Numbered from the stretch's first letter, positions 40,980-51,426 are shown. The stretch: 64,000 bases of DNA from Massilia litorea (GCF_015101885.1 NZ_CP062941.1:496001-560000), one strand, 5' to 3'. The notes: generated by a model from the sequence alone, not told the origin. Program-made: numbers and translations.

Positions 40980-41594
40980 TTATCCCCGCTTCGCCTTCTT
41001 CTTCAACCGGAACACCGCCAGGCTCCCGCGCAGGTTCGGCAGGAAGGTCACGGGCTTGCCGTCGGCCAGCGCCACATACTCCAGCACCTCGAGCCCGCAC
41101 TCTTCCGCCAGCTCCTTGAAATCGTAAATGGTGGCGCAGCGCACGTTCGGCGTGTCGTACCACTGGTAGGGCAGCGAGCGCGAGACCGGCATCCGGCCTT
41201 TTAACAATGCAAGCCGGTGCGGCCAGTAGGCGAAATTCGGGAAGGAGACGATCGCCTCGTTCCCCACGCGGACGATGTCGCGCAGCAGGGCTTCGACGTG
41301 CTGCATCATCTGCAGCGAGGACAGGCACAGCACCGTGTCGAAGGAGTTGTCGCCGAACAGGCCCAGCCCCGCTTCCATGTCGTGCTGGATCACGTTGATG
41401 CCGCGCCGCGTACTTTCCAGTACCTTGTCGTCGGCGATCTCGATGCCGTAGCCGGTGCAGCGCTTGCCCTTTTCCAGGTAGCGCAGCATGGCCCCGTCGC
41501 CGCAGCCGACATCGAGCACGTGGGCACTGTCGCCCACCCAGTGCGCAATAAACGCGAGGTCGGGCCGCAGCGTCGTCAGGTCTTCGAATTTCAT
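40980..41594 (-). CDS. metW: Methionine biosynthesis protein MetW
   Basis: 204-residue SAM-binding-fold protein with [38 protein letters not shown] and [12 protein letters not shown]. MetW works with MetX in activation of homoserine; in related proteobacteria MetW is needed for full MetX acyltransferase activity. Its ATG overlaps the metX stop by four bases (ATGA), fitting an obligate pair. Confidence 0.95.
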   Translation of the reverse strand: MKFEDLTTLRPDLAFIAHWVGDSAHVLDVGCGDGAMLRYLEKGKRCTGYGIEIADDKVLESTRRGINVIQHDMEAGLGLFGDNSFDTVLCLSSLQMMQHVEALLRDIVRVGNEAIVSFPNFAYWPHRLALLKGRMPVSRSLPYQWYDTPNVRCATIYDFKELAEECGLEVLEYVALADGKPVTFLPNLRGSLAVFRLKKKAKRG

Positions 41595-42742
41595 ACGGCC
41601 TCCCCTGCGGTTTGTTCCCAGATGCGGTCGTAATAGGCCCGCACCACACCCATGTAGCGCGCGTCTTCCAGCAGGAAGGCGTCGTGCCCGTGCGGCGCGT
41701 CGATCTCGGCATAGGTCACCTGGCGCCGGTTCGAAATCAGCGCTTGCACGATTTCGCGGCTGCGCTCGGGCGAGAAACGCCAGTCGGTGGAGAACGACGC
41801 GATCAGGAACTGGGCGCGCGTCGTCGCCAGGGCCTTGGTCAGATCGCCGCCGTGCTCGCGCGCCGGGTCGAAGTAGTCGAGCGCCTTGGTGATCAGCAGG
41901 TAGGTGTTGGCGTCAAAATATTCCGAGAATTTGTCGCCCTGGTAGCGCAGGTAGGATTCGATCTCGAAGTCGATGCCGAAGTCGAATTTGTAGTCATTCG
42001 TTTCGGCCGCGTTGCGCAGTTTCCGGCCGAATTTCTCGGCCATGTCGTCGTTCGACAAATACGTGATGTGGCCGACCATGCGCGCGACTTTCAGGCCGTT
42101 CCTCGGCACCACGCCGTGCTCATAAAAATCGCCGCCGTGGTAGTCCGGATCGGTGAGGATGGCCTGGCGCGCGACGTCGTTGAAGGCGATGTTCTGGGCC
42201 GAGAGTTTCGGCGTCGAGGCGATCACGATGCAGTGGCGCAGGCGCTCGGGGAATTTGATGGACCAGGACAGCGCCTGCATGCCGCCGAGCGAGCCGCCCA
42301 TGACTGCCGCGAACTGGTCGATGCCGAGGCGGTCCGCCAGCCGTGCCTGGGCGCTGACCCAGTCTTCGACCGTCAGCAGCGGAAAGGCCGCGCCATAGGG
42401 TTTGTTCGTGGCCGGGTTCAAGTGCATCGGGCCGGTCGAGCCGAAGCAGGAACCGAGGTTGTTGACGCCGATGACAAAAAAGCGGTCGGTGTCGACCGGC
42501 TTGCCGGGGCCGACCATGTTGTCCCACCAGCCCAGGTTTTTCGGCGCGTCGGCATAGGTGCCGGCGACGTGGTGCGAGGCATTGAGCGCATGGCAGATCA
42601 GCACCGCGTTCGATTTGTCGGCGTTGAGCGTGCCGTAGGTTTCATACATCAGCGTGTAGTCGCCGATCTGCGCGCCGCTTTGCAACAGCAAGGGCTCGGC
42701 GAAATGCATTGCTGACGGTGAGACGATTCCAATGGATCCCAT
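41591..42742 (-). CDS. metX: Homoserine O-acyltransferase MetX
   Basis: 383-residue alpha/beta-hydrolase enzyme that acylates homoserine at the start of methionine synthesis. The nucleophile elbow is [31 protein letters not shown] carries the catalytic Asp and [11 protein letters not shown] the His. LNASHHVAG lies in the N-terminal part. Whether it uses acetyl- or succinyl-CoA cannot be told by eye; many proteobacterial MetX with MetW use succinyl-CoA. It is coupled to metW. Confidence 0.96.
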   Translation of the reverse strand: MGSIGIVSPSAMHFAEPLLLQSGAQIGDYTLMYETYGTLNADKSNAVLICHALNASHHVAGTYADAPKNLGWWDNMVGPGKPVDTDRFFVIGVNNLGSCFGSTGPMHLNPATNKPYGAAFPLLTVEDWVSAQARLADRLGIDQFAAVMGGSLGGMQALSWSIKFPERLRHCIVIASTPKLSAQNIAFNDVARQAILTDPDYHGGDFYEHGVVPRNGLKVARMVGHITYLSNDDMAEKFGRKLRNAAETNDYKFDFGIDFEIESYLRYQGDKFSEYFDANTYLLITKALDYFDPAREHGGDLTKALATTRAQFLIASFSTDWRFSPERSREIVQALISNRRQVTYAEIDAPHGHDAFLLEDARYMGVVRAYYDRIWEQTAGEAV

Positions 42743-42767
42743 GAGACTTTCTTGTACTTGTGTTGTT

Positions 42768-42795
42768 GGCGGCCGCTTTGTACATCATGGCCGCC
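42768..42795 (-). terminator. Weak hairpin between ptsI and metX
   Basis: Arms GGCGGCC and GGCCGCC, 14-base loop, in the 72-base gap after the EI gene. There is no U-tract, so termination is uncertain. Confidence 0.3.
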
Positions 42796-42814
42796 TTCGG
42801 TGCTCGGTGTTCTT

Positions 42815-44569
42815 CTAATTGAGCTGGAGCTGTTCGACCGCTTCGAGGATCTCGGCCGGCTCCATCGAGCGCATGATGCGCCGCATTCGCGGGGCGATCT
42901 GGGCGAGATCGGCGTTCAGGATTTCCTGTTTCACCGACAGCAGCTGCGCCGGATGCATCGAGAACTCGCGCAGTCCCATGCCGAGCAGGAGACGGGTGAG
43001 CTTGATGTCGCCCGCCATCTCGCCGCAGACGGCGACGTCGATGCCGGCCTTCTGCCCGGCTGCGATCGTCATGCCGATCAGCTGCAGCACCGCCGGATGC
43101 AGCGGGTCGTACAGGTGCGCGACTTCGTAGTCGACGCGGTCGATCGCCAGCGTGTACTGGATCAGGTCGTTGGTGCCGATCGAGAGGAAGTCCATGCGGC
43201 GCACGAACATCGGCAGCGCCAGCGCCGCGGCCGGGATCTCGATCATGGCGCCCACTTCGACCTGCTCGTCGAACTTGACGTTCTGCTCGCGCAGCTGGGC
43301 CTTGGCCTGCTCCAGGATGTTCAGGGTCTGGTCGATCTCGAAGGCGTGCGCCAGCATCGGGAACAGGATGCGCACCTTGCCGAAGGCGGAGGCGCGCAGG
43401 ATAGCGCGCAGCTGGGTCAGGAACAGCTGGGGCTCGGCCAGGCAGTAGCGGATCGCGCGCAGGCCGAGCGCCGGGTTCAGGGCCGTGTGCTCGGTCGGGT
43501 CGAGCGGCTTGTCGGCGCCGACGTCGAGCGTGCGGATCGTCACCGGACGGCCCTTCATCGCCACCACGGCGCGCTTGTACTGCTCGAACTGTTCTTCCTC
43601 GTCGGGCACGCGCAAAGCATGCGCGCCGCGGCCCATGAACAGGAATTCGGAACGGAACAAGCCGATGCCGGTGGCCCCGGCGTCGAGCGCATGCGGGCAG
43701 TCGTCGGGCAGCTCGATATTCGCCATCAGCTTGATCGCGGTGCCGTCTTTCGTCACGGCCGGCGTCTTTTTCAGCTTCAGCAGGCGCTTGCGCGCTTTCA
43801 CCAGGGCCAGCTGGCGCGCGCGGTACTGCTCCATCACCAGCGGGCTCGGATTGCAGATCACGACGCCGGCATCGCCGTCGACGATGACCCAGTCGTCCTG
43901 CTCGATCAGGCGCGAAGCCTGGCTCATGCCGACCGAGGCCGGGATGTCGAGCGAACGCGCGACGATCGCCGTATGCGAGTTCTGGCCGCCGACGTCGGTG
44001 ACGAAGCCGATGAAGGAGCGGTCGCGGAAGGCAAGCATGTCGGCCGGCGAGATGTCGTGGGCGACGACCACCATCTGCGGCGCGTAACCCTCGTCGCCGG
44101 CCAGCACCGGGGGCACCGACAGGGCGGTGCCCATCAGGACTTTCAGGACGCGCTCGGCGACCTGCTGGATGTCGTGCTTGCGCTCGCGCAGGTAGGGATC
44201 TTCGATCTCGTCGAACTGGCTCGAGAGCTCGTCGATCTGGGTCACGAGCGCCCATTCGGCGTTGTAGTGGCGCGAGCGGATGATGTCGAGCGGCGCTTCG
44301 GAAATCATCGGGTCGGACAGGATCAGCGCGTGCACGTCGATGAAGGCGCCCAGTTCGGTCGGCGCGTCCTTCGGCAGGTCGGTCCACAGCTCCTGCAGGT
44401 TGCGGTGCACTTCGGCGATCGCGTCCTGCAGGCGCTTGACTTCGGCTTCGACCTGCTCTTCCGGAACGAGGTAGTGCTTGACGTCGAGCGCGGCCGGCGT
44501 GAGCAGGTGCGCGCGCCCGATCGCGATTCCGCGCGAGACGGGGATGCCATGGAGCGTGAACGACGCCAT
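42815..44569 (-). CDS. ptsI: PTS enzyme I
   Basis: Autophosphorylates with phosphoenolpyruvate and passes the phosphate to HPr. From the ATG at 44569 the protein has 584 residues (MASFTLHGIPVSRGIAIGRA). The phospho-histidine is His199 in DVGGQNSHTAIVAR. The PEP-binding TIM barrel has GATGIGLFRSEFLFMGR, EVGAMIEIPAAAL and AVCGEMAGD. An ATG at 44605, overlapping the HPr stop as TAATG, would add 12 residues and is a real alternative. It ends the gshB-EIIA-HPr-EI run. No sugar permease is nearby, so this is a regulatory PTS. Confidence 0.95.
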   Translation of the reverse strand: MASFTLHGIPVSRGIAIGRAHLLTPAALDVKHYLVPEEQVEAEVKRLQDAIAEVHRNLQELWTDLPKDAPTELGAFIDVHALILSDPMISEAPLDIIRSRHYNAEWALVTQIDELSSQFDEIEDPYLRERKHDIQQVAERVLKVLMGTALSVPPVLAGDEGYAPQMVVVAHDISPADMLAFRDRSFIGFVTDVGGQNSHTAIVARSLDIPASVGMSQASRLIEQDDWVIVDGDAGVVICNPSPLVMEQYRARQLALVKARKRLLKLKKTPAVTKDGTAIKLMANIELPDDCPHALDAGATGIGLFRSEFLFMGRGAHALRVPDEEEQFEQYKRAVVAMKGRPVTIRTLDVGADKPLDPTEHTALNPALGLRAIRYCLAEPQLFLTQLRAILRASAFGKVRILFPMLAHAFEIDQTLNILEQAKAQLREQNVKFDEQVEVGAMIEIPAAALALPMFVRRMDFLSIGTNDLIQYTLAIDRVDYEVAHLYDPLHPAVLQLIGMTIAAGQKAGIDVAVCGEMAGDIKLTRLLLGMGLREFSMHPAQLLSVKQEILNADLAQIAPRMRRIMRSMEPAEILEAVEQLQLN

Positions 44570-44604
44570 CGAGGGTCCTGAACGGTAGCGGCCCGATTCC
44601 GGCA

Positions 44605-44874
44605 TTACTCGCCTTCGCCGAACTTGTCGTTGACGAGGGAGGACAGCGCGGTAATGGCGTCCTGTTCGTCGGCGCCGTCGGCCTCGAGGGTCACTTTGGC
44701 GCCCTTGCCGGCGGCCAGCATCATCACGCCCATGATCGACTTGGCGTTGATGCGGCGGCCGTTGCGGGTGAGCCAGACTTCGCTTTTGTATTTCGCGGCC
44801 AGCTGGGTGAATTTGGCGGATGCGCGGGCGTGAAGGCCCAGTTTATTGATAATTTCAAGTTCTTGTTGAATCAT
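44605..44874 (-). CDS. ptsH: Phosphocarrier protein HPr
   Basis: 89-residue phosphocarrier. His15 in KLGLHARASA receives phosphate from EI. Ser47 in INAKSIMGVMML is the position used for regulatory phosphorylation where an HPr kinase exists. The stop overlaps or abuts the EI start. It lies 56 bases after the EIIA gene. Confidence 0.97.
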   Translation of the reverse strand: MIQQELEIINKLGLHARASAKFTQLAAKYKSEVWLTRNGRRINAKSIMGVMMLAAGKGAKVTLEADGADEQDAITALSSLVNDKFGEGE

Positions 44875-44930
44875 GTTTTCGTTTTCTTTTCAATCGTCAG
44901 AACTGCATCCTCGGTACTTCCGAAACCAGG

Positions 44931-45332
44931 TCAACCGACACGGATGCGGTTGTCGACCCGCACTGCGCCGTTTTGTGCCCCTGCCAGCGCCATCTCCACC
45001 ACCACGTCGAGCGTATCTCTCCGATAGGTAATCGCGCGCAGCAGCATCGGCAGGCTGATGCCGGCGATGACTTCCACGTGGCCGTCGATCGCCAGCGAAT
45101 TGCAGCAGTTGGCCGGCGTGCCGCCCTTGATGTCGGTGATCACGAGCACGCCATCGCCCTCGTCGAGGCGCGCGATTGCCTCGCGCGCACGGATGTTGAC
45201 GGCCTGCGTGTCTTCGTCGGCGGCGACGTCGATCGCCTCGAAGCGTTCGGTCGGCCCGCGAAACACGTGGGCCACCGCCGTGATGAATGCCTGGCCCAGC
45301 GGTGCGTGGGTCAGGAGCAGAATGCCTACCAT
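44931..45332 (-). CDS. PTS mannose/fructose-type EIIA component
   Basis: 133-residue protein with the mannose-family EIIA fold. GILLLTHAPLGQAF carries the phospho-His at position 9, and ITDIKGGTPANCCNSLA is the substrate-loop motif. No EIIB, EIIC or EIID gene is present, so this stand-alone EIIA most likely has a regulatory role. The start at 45332 is one base after the gshB stop codon; this gshB-EIIA link is a known beta-proteobacterial arrangement. Confidence 0.93.
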   Translation of the reverse strand: MVGILLLTHAPLGQAFITAVAHVFRGPTERFEAIDVAADEDTQAVNIRAREAIARLDEGDGVLVITDIKGGTPANCCNSLAIDGHVEVIAGISLPMLLRAITYRRDTLDVVVEMALAGAQNGAVRVDNRIRVG

Positions 45333-45333
45333 G

Positions 45334-46278
45334 TCATTTCCCTGTTGCCAGCTCGACGGCGTCGATGAACATCGCCGCCACGTCGAAACCGGTCTGGTCG
45401 GTGATCTCCTGGAAACAGGTCGGGCTGGTGACATTCACCTCGGTCAGGAAATCGCCGATCACGTCTAATCCTACCAGCAACAGCCCACGCTCGGCCAGCA
45501 GCGGCCCGAGCGCCTCGGCGATCTCGCGGTCGCGCTCGGTGATCGGCTGGGCCACGCCGATGCCGCCGGCCGCCAGGTTGCCGCGCACTTCGGACCCCTG
45601 CGGGATGCGCGCCAGCGCGAAGGGCACCGGCTTGCCGCCGATGACGAGGATGCGCTTGTCGCCTTTGACGATTTCCGGAATGTATTTTTGTACCATGATG
45701 GTACGTTTGCCATTGTCGCTCAGGGTCTCGATGATGGCGCCCAGGTTCATCGCATCGTGCTTGACGCGGAAAATGCCGGTGCCGCCCATGCCGTCGAGCG
45801 GCTTGAAGATCACGTCGCCATGCTGGGCGTGGAAAGCGCGCAGGCGCTTTTCCGAGGAGGTGACCAGGGTCGGCGAGGTAAACTGGCTGAACTGGCCGAT
45901 GGCCAGCTTTTCGTTGTGGTCGCGGATCGCCGACGGACGGTTGAAGACGCGCGCGCCCTGCTTCTCCGCCAGTTCCAGCAGATAGGTGCCGTAGACATAT
46001 TCCATGTCGAAGGGCGGGTCCTTGCGCTCGATGATGGCGTCGAAGCTCGACAGGCGCAGGTCGCGCGCCTCGTCGGCGCGGTACCAGGCGTCCTGCTCGC
46101 CCGTCAGGTGGATGCGCCGCACCTCGGCCGACACCACGCCCAGTTCGAGCGCCATGTCGCGCTGCTCGAAGGCGTAGATCTCGTGCCCGCGGCGCGCCGC
46201 CTCGCGCATCATCGCGAAGGTCGAGTCCTTGTAGATCTTGAAACCGGATAAGGGATCGGCGAGGAAGGCGATTTTCAT
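45334..46278 (-). CDS. gshB: Glutathione synthetase
   Basis: Joins gamma-glutamylcysteine and glycine with ATP. The 314-residue ATP-grasp protein shows MKIAFLADPLSGFKIYKDST, RKDPPFDMEYVY, FKPLDGMGGTGIFR (the glycine-rich loop) and DVIGDFLTEVNVTSPTCFQE. It leads the gshB-EIIA-HPr-EI segment. gshA lies 1.06 kb upstream on the same strand, separated by a plus-strand methyltransferase gene. Confidence 0.97.
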   Translation of the reverse strand: MKIAFLADPLSGFKIYKDSTFAMMREAARRGHEIYAFEQRDMALELGVVSAEVRRIHLTGEQDAWYRADEARDLRLSSFDAIIERKDPPFDMEYVYGTYLLELAEKQGARVFNRPSAIRDHNEKLAIGQFSQFTSPTLVTSSEKRLRAFHAQHGDVIFKPLDGMGGTGIFRVKHDAMNLGAIIETLSDNGKRTIMVQKYIPEIVKGDKRILVIGGKPVPFALARIPQGSEVRGNLAAGGIGVAQPITERDREIAEALGPLLAERGLLLVGLDVIGDFLTEVNVTSPTCFQEITDQTGFDVAAMFIDAVELATGK

Positions 46279-46468
46279 GGAGGGTCCTGTCTGGGTAATG
46301 CCCTCGATTTTAGCCGGAATCCCGAAGTCGCGCGGCCGGCCCGCCCGGTCCAGATAATTCTACTGGGCACATAATGCTGATGGGCAAATTGCGCGGGATC
46401 GCGCAGGACCGACATCGCGCCTGAGCGTGCGCAAACCGGAGCGCGAAAGCCTGCGCGAGGATGGATGC

Positions 46469-47182
46469 ATGAACGCCCAACTCGACCCGCAACCCGAGCA
46501 GGAGCGCATCGCGCGCGTCTACCGCGGCTGGCATGGCGGCGCCGCGCTCGCGCGCTATGCCTGGCACCGGCCCGACATCGTGTTCCAGCACGCCATGCGC
46601 ACGCGGGTCTTGTCGCGCCTGCTGGCGAACACCGTCGGGACCGACCTCGGCAAGGTACGGGTGATCGATGTCGGCTGCGGCACCGGCAGTTTCCTGCGCC
46701 AGCTGATCGACTGGGGGGCGACGCCCGCCCATCTCACCGGCACCGAACTGCAGCAGGACCGGCTCGACCTTGCCCGGCCGCGCTCGGCGCCGGACGTGCA
46801 CTGGCATTGCGGTCCCCTGAGCGCCCTGCCTGCGGCCAATGCCGACCTGGTCAGCGCCAACACCGTAATCTCCTCGGTGCTCGACCCCGCGCTGCGCGCG
46901 CGCCTGGCGGCCGACATGTGGCGCCTGTTGAAACCGGGCGGCTGGTGCCTCGTCTTCGACTTCCGCTACAACAACCCGCGCAATCCGCACGTGCGCAAGG
47001 TCACGTGCGCCGAGCTCGACGGCTATTGGCCCGGGCAGCGCCGGCATTACCAGACCCTGCTGCTGGCGCCCCCCGTCGGCCGCGCACTGGCCGCCATGCC
47101 GGCGCTGGTGACGGAAACGCTCGCGGCGCTGGCGCCGCCGTTGCGTTCGCATTTCATGTATATGGTGCAGAAGGAGCGGTGA
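46469..47182 (+). CDS. SAM-dependent methyltransferase
   Basis: 237-residue class I methyltransferase. Motif I is VIDVGCGTGSFLRQLIDWGA and post-motif II is SANTVISSVLDPALRARLAA. RLLKPGGWCLVFDFRY is motif III. The start MNAQLDPQPEQER at 46469 is chosen; an upstream GTG or CTG gives atypical residues. The substrate is unknown. It points against its neighbours, between gshA and gshB, two genes that usually sit closer together. Dispersed palindromes follow its stop. Confidence 0.85.
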   Translation: MNAQLDPQPEQERIARVYRGWHGGAALARYAWHRPDIVFQHAMRTRVLSRLLANTVGTDLGKVRVIDVGCGTGSFLRQLIDWGATPAHLTGTELQQDRLDLARPRSAPDVHWHCGPLSALPAANADLVSANTVISSVLDPALRARLAADMWRLLKPGGWCLVFDFRYNNPRNPHVRKVTCAELDGYWPGQRRHYQTLLLAPPVGRALAAMPALVTETLAALAPPLRSHFMYMVQKER

Positions 47183-47191
47183 CGTACTGAA

Positions 47192-47219
47192 ACCGTAGGG
47201 TGGGCTCTGCCCACGCGGT
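47192..47219. repeat. Dispersed GTGGGC/GCCCAC palindrome, copy C
   Basis: ACCG-TAGG-GTGGGC-TCT-GCCCAC-G-CGGT: 6-bp inner arms and 4-bp outer arms. Ten bases after the methyltransferase stop. Same core as copies A, B and D. Confidence 0.78.
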
Positions 47220-47301
47220 CATGCCCTCGCATACCGCACGGCTTGCGGATAAGGTGCAGCATGCATGTGGTTTACCCGCGTGGGCGGAGCCCGATGCATC
47301 C

Positions 47302-47328
47302 GTGGGCGAGGCCATTGGCCTCGCCCAC
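47302..47328. repeat. Dispersed GTGGGC/GCCCAC palindrome, copy D
   Basis: Perfect 12-bp arms GTGGGCGAGGCC and GGCCTCGCCCAC around ATT, followed by CCCTAC, so on the minus strand it reads GTAGGG-GTGGGC. A half copy (CGCGTGGGCGGAGCCC, about 47279-47294) lies just before it. It ends 10 bases from the gshA stop codon and may end the gshA transcript. Confidence 0.78.
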
Positions 47329-47338
47329 CCCTACAAAA

Positions 47339-48640
47339 TCAATACACTTCCGGATTCGGATCCGTGCGTTCCATCTCGAGCGAAGCGGCCAACAATCCCA
47401 GCCGCGCCACGACGCCGTACACATAAAACCGGTTCGGCGCCGCCGTCCCCGGCTTCGCCTTCAGGTCCGGCACCGCATGCTGCTGGGCAAACGCCAGCGG
47501 CACATATTGGGAGCCCGGCGCATTCAGGTTCTGGTCGATGCCGCGCTCGGCGTGCACGCGATAAAAACCGCCGACCACATAGCGGTCGATCATGTAGACC
47601 ACCGGCTCGGCCACCGCGTCGTCGATCTTTTCGAAGGTCGGCACGCCTTCCTGCACGATCAGGTCGGTCACGGCGACGCCGTCCTTGATCACCGACATCT
47701 TGGCGCGTTGCTTCAGGGACAGGTCGCGCACTTCGCTCGCATCCTTGACGGTCATCACGCCCATGCCGTAGGTGCCGGCGTCGGGCTTCACGATCACGAA
47801 GGGTTTTTGCTCCTTCATGCCGTATTCCTTGTATTTCTTCTTGATCTTCGAAAGCAGCGAGGACACGGCGTCGGCCAGGGCTTCGGTCCCCTGGTCGTGC
47901 TCGAGGTCGATTTCGTTGACCTTGGCATGCAGCGGATTCACCAGCCACGGATCGATGTCGATCAGCTTGCCGAACTTCTTCGCCACCTCGTCGAACGCCT
48001 TCAGGTGGTTGCTCTTGCGGCGCAGCGCCCAGCCGGCGTGGACCGGCGGCAGCAGCGACTGTTCGTGGATGTTTTCCAGGATCGAGGGGATGCCGCTCGA
48101 TAAGTCGTTGTTCAGCAGGATGGTGCACGGATCGAAGTCGGCCAGGCCCAGGCGGCGCCCGTTGCTTGAGCGTACCAGCGGTTCCACGACCAGCATGTTC
48201 CCGTCCGGCAGCGCCAGCGGGGTCGGCTGGGTGACGTCGGGAGAGAGCGAACCGAGGCGCACGTGCAGGCCGGTCTGGCGGAAGATCTGCATCAAGCGCG
48301 CCACGTTCTGCAGGTAATGCGGGTTGCGCGTGTGCGTTTCCGGGATCAGGAGCAGGTTGCGCGCGTCCGGACAGTATTTGTCGATCGCCGCCATCGCCGC
48401 CTGGACCGTCAGCGGCAGCATCTCGGTGGCGAGATTATTGAAACCGCCCGGGAACAGGTTGGTGTCGACCGGCGCCAGTTTGTAGCCGGCATTGCGCAGG
48501 TCGACCGAGCAATAGAAGGGCGGCGTGTGCTCCTGCCACTCGAGGCGGAACCAGCGCTCGATGGCCGGCGTGGCGTCGAGGATCTTTTTTTCTAAATCGA
48601 GCAGCGGGCCGGTCAGGGCGGTTGCGAGGTGCGGAACCAT
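47339..48640 (-). CDS. gshA: Glutamate--cysteine ligase (GshA of the Acidithiobacillus type)
   Basis: First step of glutathione synthesis. The 433-residue protein belongs to the GshA family common in beta-proteobacteria and Acidithiobacillus, unrelated in sequence to the E. coli enzyme. Recognisable stretches are VDLRNAGYKLAPVDTNLFPG at about 46-65, IPETHTRNPHYLQN, VIVKPDAGTYGMGVM and YMIDRYVVGGFYR. Start ATG at 48640 lies 12 bases after AAGGA. Upstream, the inverted repeat GGGCA-ATA-TGCCC (48706-48718) and an AT-rich stretch suggest a controlled promoter. Confidence 0.93.
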   Translation of the reverse strand: MVPHLATALTGPLLDLEKKILDATPAIERWFRLEWQEHTPPFYCSVDLRNAGYKLAPVDTNLFPGGFNNLATEMLPLTVQAAMAAIDKYCPDARNLLLIPETHTRNPHYLQNVARLMQIFRQTGLHVRLGSLSPDVTQPTPLALPDGNMLVVEPLVRSSNGRRLGLADFDPCTILLNNDLSSGIPSILENIHEQSLLPPVHAGWALRRKSNHLKAFDEVAKKFGKLIDIDPWLVNPLHAKVNEIDLEHDQGTEALADAVSSLLSKIKKKYKEYGMKEQKPFVIVKPDAGTYGMGVMTVKDASEVRDLSLKQRAKMSVIKDGVAVTDLIVQEGVPTFEKIDDAVAEPVVYMIDRYVVGGFYRVHAERGIDQNLNAPGSQYVPLAFAQQHAVPDLKAKPGTAAPNRFYVYGVVARLGLLAASLEMERTDPNPEVY

Positions 48641-48756
48641 GAAAGTGGGCGTCCTTTATTAAGCTCTTGAAAACGGGCTTCTTGGCAATGAGTGCCCTTA
48701 ATTTGGGGCAATATGCCCTATTTTAAAGGCTCATGTTGCGCCGCACCGAAAAAACA

Positions 48757-48784
48757 AAAAGGGCGCCCCGCGGGGCGCCCTTTT
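48757..48784 (-). terminator. Rho-independent terminator after amtB
   Basis: Perfect 14-bp palindrome AAAAGGGCGCCCCG/CGGGGCGCCCTTTT, 30 bases past the amtB stop. On the minus strand it is followed by TTTTTGTTTTTT. Confidence 0.9.
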
Positions 48785-48814
48785 GTTCACTTCTATGCCG
48801 ATCGGGTCGCGGTA

Positions 48815-50218
48815 TTACGAATGGTACGCCGATTCGCCGTGGCTGGTAATATCCAGGCCCTCGCGTTCCTGCTCTTCCGGCACGCGCAGGCCGATCACGA
48901 TGTCGACGATCTTGAAGGCGACGAAGGCAACGACCGCCGACCAGACGATGGTCACGCCGATCGCCTGGGCCTGCACCCAGACCTGGTGGCCGATCGAGTA
49001 GACGTCGGTCGATGCCTTGTTGGTGACGTAATCCCAGACGCCCTGCCCGCCCAGTTGCGGCGCGGCGAAGACGCCGGTCAGCAGTGCGCCGACGATACCG
49101 CCGACACCGTGCACGCCGAACACGTCGAGCGAATCGTCGACGCGCAGCAGGCGCTTCAGGCCGTTCACGCCCCACAGGCAGACGAAGCCGCCGACGATAC
49201 CGATGACCAGTGCACCCATCGGGCCGACGAAACCGCAGGCCGGGGTGATCGCCACCAGGCCCGACACGGCGCCGGATGCCGCACCCAGCATCGACGGTTT
49301 GCCCTTGGTGAGCCATTCGCCCATGGTCCAGGCGACGGTGGACGCCGCGGTGGCCAGCAGGGTGTTGATGAAGGCCAGGGCCGCGATGTCGCCCGCTTCC
49401 AGTGCCGAGCCGGCGTTGAAGCCGAACCAGCCCACCCACAGCAGCGAAGCGCCGATCATGGTCATGGTCATCGAGTGCGGTGCCATCGATTCGCGGCCGT
49501 AGCCGACGCGTTTGCCGATCACGTAGGCGCCGACCAGACCCGCAACTGCCGCATTGATGTGGACCACGGTGCCGCCCGCGAAATCGAGCGCTCCCTTCTG
49601 CCACAGCCAGCCGGCATCGGCCGTGACGCTGGCCAGGGTGGCCGCGTCCTTGATCGCGTCAGGACCGGCCCAGAACCAGACCATGTGTGCGACCGGGATA
49701 TAGCCGAAGGTGAACCACAGCACCACGAACAGCATCACGGCGGCGAAACGCGCGCGCTCGGCAAAGGCGCCGACGATCAGGCCGCAGGTAATCGCGGCAA
49801 AGGTGCCCTGGAAGGCGACGAAGATGAACTCGGGAATCATCGTCTCCTTGCTGAAGGTGGCAGCCATGCTGAAGACGCCGGCGGCCGGATCGTAGATGCC
49901 GTTCAGGAAGGCGCGGTCAAAACCGCCGATGAAGGGGCTGCCGCCGGTGAAGGCCAGCGAATAGCCGTACAGGCACCACAGGACGATGATCAGCGAGAAG
50001 ATCATGAACACTTGCAGCAGCACCGACAGCATGTTTTTCGCGCGCACCAGGCCGCCGTAGAACAGGGCCAGGCCCGGGATCGACATCATGATCACGAGGA
50101 TGGTGGCGATGAACATCCAGGCGGTATCGCCCTTGTTGATGCCTGGGGCGGCCCAGGCCGGCAGCGCAACACCCAGCGCCAGCACAGCGCCGAGGAGTTT
50201 GGAAGCGATTGATTTCAT
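48815..50218 (-). CDS. amtB: Ammonium transporter AmtB
   Basis: 467-residue membrane protein with a cleavable signal peptide (MKSIASKLLGAVLALGVALP, end AWA near 23) and eleven predicted membrane helices. Family motifs include GDTAWMFIATILVIMMSIPG, GGTVVHINAAVAGLVGAYVI (pore His) and GVHGVGGIVGALLTG (second pore His). Start at 50218 is set by the signal peptide; AGGGGAT lies upstream. It is 10 bases after glnK, whose product plugs AmtB when nitrogen is plentiful. Confidence 0.97.
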   Translation of the reverse strand: MKSIASKLLGAVLALGVALPAWAAPGINKGDTAWMFIATILVIMMSIPGLALFYGGLVRAKNMLSVLLQVFMIFSLIIVLWCLYGYSLAFTGGSPFIGGFDRAFLNGIYDPAAGVFSMAATFSKETMIPEFIFVAFQGTFAAITCGLIVGAFAERARFAAVMLFVVLWFTFGYIPVAHMVWFWAGPDAIKDAATLASVTADAGWLWQKGALDFAGGTVVHINAAVAGLVGAYVIGKRVGYGRESMAPHSMTMTMIGASLLWVGWFGFNAGSALEAGDIAALAFINTLLATAASTVAWTMGEWLTKGKPSMLGAASGAVSGLVAITPACGFVGPMGALVIGIVGGFVCLWGVNGLKRLLRVDDSLDVFGVHGVGGIVGALLTGVFAAPQLGGQGVWDYVTNKASTDVYSIGHQVWVQAQAIGVTIVWSAVVAFVAFKIVDIVIGLRVPEEQEREGLDITSHGESAYHS

Positions 50219-50228
50219 TAGGATCCCC

Positions 50229-51339
<1,111 letters not shown>

Positions 51340-51410
51340 GACGATTTCCCTTGCTTGGATGGACGGATGTGGTGTTCTGGTGCCCTGGGTTGCAGCTTTA
51401 CCCATCCTGT

Positions 51411-51426
51411 AGCAGAATGCGTGCCA
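51411..51426 (-). promoter_or_regulatory. Predicted sigma-54 promoter of torF-glnK-amtB
   Basis: On the minus strand it reads TGGCACGCATTCTGCT, 15 of 16 positions fitting TGGCACGNNNNTTGCW where N is free. The essential GG (-24) and GC (-12) are correctly spaced. Transcription would start near 51400, about 60 bases before torF. Confidence 0.75.
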
